A stretch of DNA of 6,527 bases from Quisquiliibacterium sp. GTDB taxonomy: Bacteria; Pseudomonadota; Gammaproteobacteria; Burkholderiales; Burkholderiaceae_E. The notes beneath the pieces are model-generated. The model did no database searches. It was not told the origin of the DNA and saw only the letters and a program-made list of their open reading frames with translations. Location: assembly GCA_030830765.1 (NCBI GenBank), contig JAURMJ010000207.1, forward strand, positions 1 to 6,527, in the 5' to 3' direction. This document shows positions 6,014-6,527 of the stretch, in pieces (positions within the stretch are counted from its first letter, which is position 1; each line of letters opens with the position of its first letter). Position numbers and translations under genes: made by a program.

Positions 6014-6304
6014 ATGCCGGACTTCGGAGATCAACGTCAGATGGGCTGTTCGCAGGCTGACCTGCGCCGATGGCTCACAGAGATGTTCGCAGCTGATGTC
6101 GGCGACTTCGAAGCCGGCCGTCTGCAGTTGCATCGTTTTGGGGTCCCGGTCACGATCATTGCGCAGGATCTGCAGCCTCGCAGGCTTGGACTGGTCGCGC
6201 TGCGCGTCGTGGATGTCAGTTTTGAATACAGCCCGGCAGATCGCGAGCAGGTGCGTGCCTGGATCGTCAACTTTGACCGACATACGCAGCGGGGCGGTGG
6301 CTGA
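6014..6304 (+). CDS. Unrecognised small protein, possible Aor accessory factor
   Basis: I do not recognise this family. The protein has 96 residues from the ATG at 6014, or 87 from the ATG at 6041. The second start has GGAG (6026-6029) about 11 bases upstream. The first lies 7 bases after the MoaD-like stop but has only a weak site. The N-terminal third looks helical (DLRRWLTEMFAADVGDFEAG). The middle is beta-like with RFGVPVTIIAQDL and LGLVALRVVDVSFEY, followed by a helix (ADREQVRAWIVNF) and a basic/glycine tail, DRHTQRGGG. There is a single Cys (C12) and no membrane segment or signal. The tight spacing puts it in the aor transcript, so a role in cofactor assembly, maturation or regulation of the oxidoreductase is a reasonable guess only. 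A fourth or fifth aor-linked gene is known in Aromatoleum, but equivalence cannot be shown here. Confidence 0.65.
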   Translation: MPDFGDQRQMGCSQADLRRWLTEMFAADVGDFEAGRLQLHRFGVPVTIIAQDLQPRRLGLVALRVVDVSFEYSPADREQVRAWIVNFDRHTQRGGG

Positions 6305-6308
6305 GCGT

Positions 6309-6326
6309 CATCAGGATGCCCTGATG
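6309..6326 (+). terminator. Perfect hairpin after the operon end (weak terminator or operator)
   Basis: CATCAGG (6309-6315) and CCTGATG (6320-6326) are perfect 7-bp reverse complements around an ATGC loop. They start 5 bases after the stop of the last aor-linked gene. No U-tract follows directly; a pyrimidine-rich run comes at 6340-6352. It may end or stabilise the aor transcript. It could instead be an operator, since it precedes the putative dcd -10 element. Confidence 0.4.
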
Positions 6327-6331
6327 CCGAG

Positions 6332-6338
6332 TTAATAT
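6332..6338 (+). promoter_or_regulatory. Possible -10 element of dcd
   Basis: TTAATAT is the most AT-rich short motif in this neighbourhood and lies 36 bases before the dcd ATG, a suitable distance. No good -35 hexamer is seen at 16-18 bases upstream, where the hairpin at 6309-6326 lies, so this is only a weak candidate. Confidence 0.3.
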
Positions 6339-6374
6339 CGCCTCTTCTTTCCAATCAGGCAGTCGTATCAGACC

Positions 6375-6527
6375 ATGAGCATCAAGTCCGACAAATGGAT
6401 CCGCCGGATGGCGGCACAGGGCATGATCGAGCCGTTCGAGGCTGGGCAGGTTCGTGAGACAGGCGGGCGTCGAATCGTCTCGTACGGGACCTCCAGCTAC
6501 GGGTATGACATTCGTTGTGCCAACGAG
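6375..6527 (+). CDS. dcd: dCTP deaminase (3'-truncated)
   Basis: The frame from ATG 6375 is open to the right edge, giving 51 residues of a protein that normally has about 190. The N-terminus [13 protein letters not shown], then [11 protein letters not shown] and the signature [17 protein letters not shown] (35-51), are those of dCTP deaminase. This enzyme converts dCTP to dUTP and ammonia for thymidylate synthesis in the cytoplasm as a homotrimer. The catalytic Arg and Glu lie beyond the window. The upstream ribosome site is weak. The gene is 70 bases from the preceding stop, with a hairpin and a possible -10 element between, so it is probably a separate housekeeping unit that marks the end of the aor region. 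Confidence 0.93.
   Translation, partial: MSIKSDKWIRRMAAQGMIEPFEAGQVRETGGRRIVSYGTSSYGYDIRCANE

Overview
The window is GC-rich bacterial DNA with every recognisable gene on the plus strand. It looks like an anaerobic or facultatively anaerobic proteobacterium, most likely a betaproteobacterium of the Aromatoleum/Thauera/Rhodocyclales type. That placement is an inference from the AorABC-type gene set, the form of the dCTP deaminase N-terminus and the GC-rich codon use. It was not tested by any search.

Layout. Positions 2-1568 hold the end of a type II (FecCD/BtuC-like) ABC importer: a permease cut by the left edge, then its ATPase, overlapping by 8 bases. A 253-base gene-free stretch (1569-1821) follows. 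It contains an inverted repeat and an 11-bp-phased direct repeat, and probably carries the control region of the next genes. Positions 1822-5740 encode a three-subunit tungsten aldehyde oxidoreductase: AorA (16-Cys ferredoxin-like electron carrier), AorB (616-residue tungsten/bis-pterin/[4Fe-4S] catalytic subunit) and AorC (FAD/NAD oxidoreductase). Joined to aorC is a MoaD-like small sulfur carrier with a C-terminal Gly-Gly (5740-6006). Next comes an unrecognised protein of about 96 residues (6014-6304). The right edge cuts into dcd (dCTP deaminase), which is probably a separate housekeeping unit.

How the parts work together. Electrons from aldehyde oxidation at the AorB tungstopterin should pass through its [4Fe-4S] cluster to the four clusters of AorA, and then to FAD in AorC, which reduces NAD+. 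The reverse path would allow acid reduction with low-potential donors. The MoaD-like protein plausibly supplies dithiolene sulfur for the metal-binding pterin. The upstream importer might supply the metal oxyanion, because some FecCD-type systems (MolBC) carry molybdate/tungstate, but iron-siderophore, haem or cobalamin transport is equally possible.

The most striking non-coding feature is the 214-base gap between aorB and aorC. It holds three tandem hairpins, the last followed by five T residues as in an intrinsic terminator. This could make aorAB transcripts more abundant than aorC, which would suit the reported filamentous enzyme that has several AB units per C unit.
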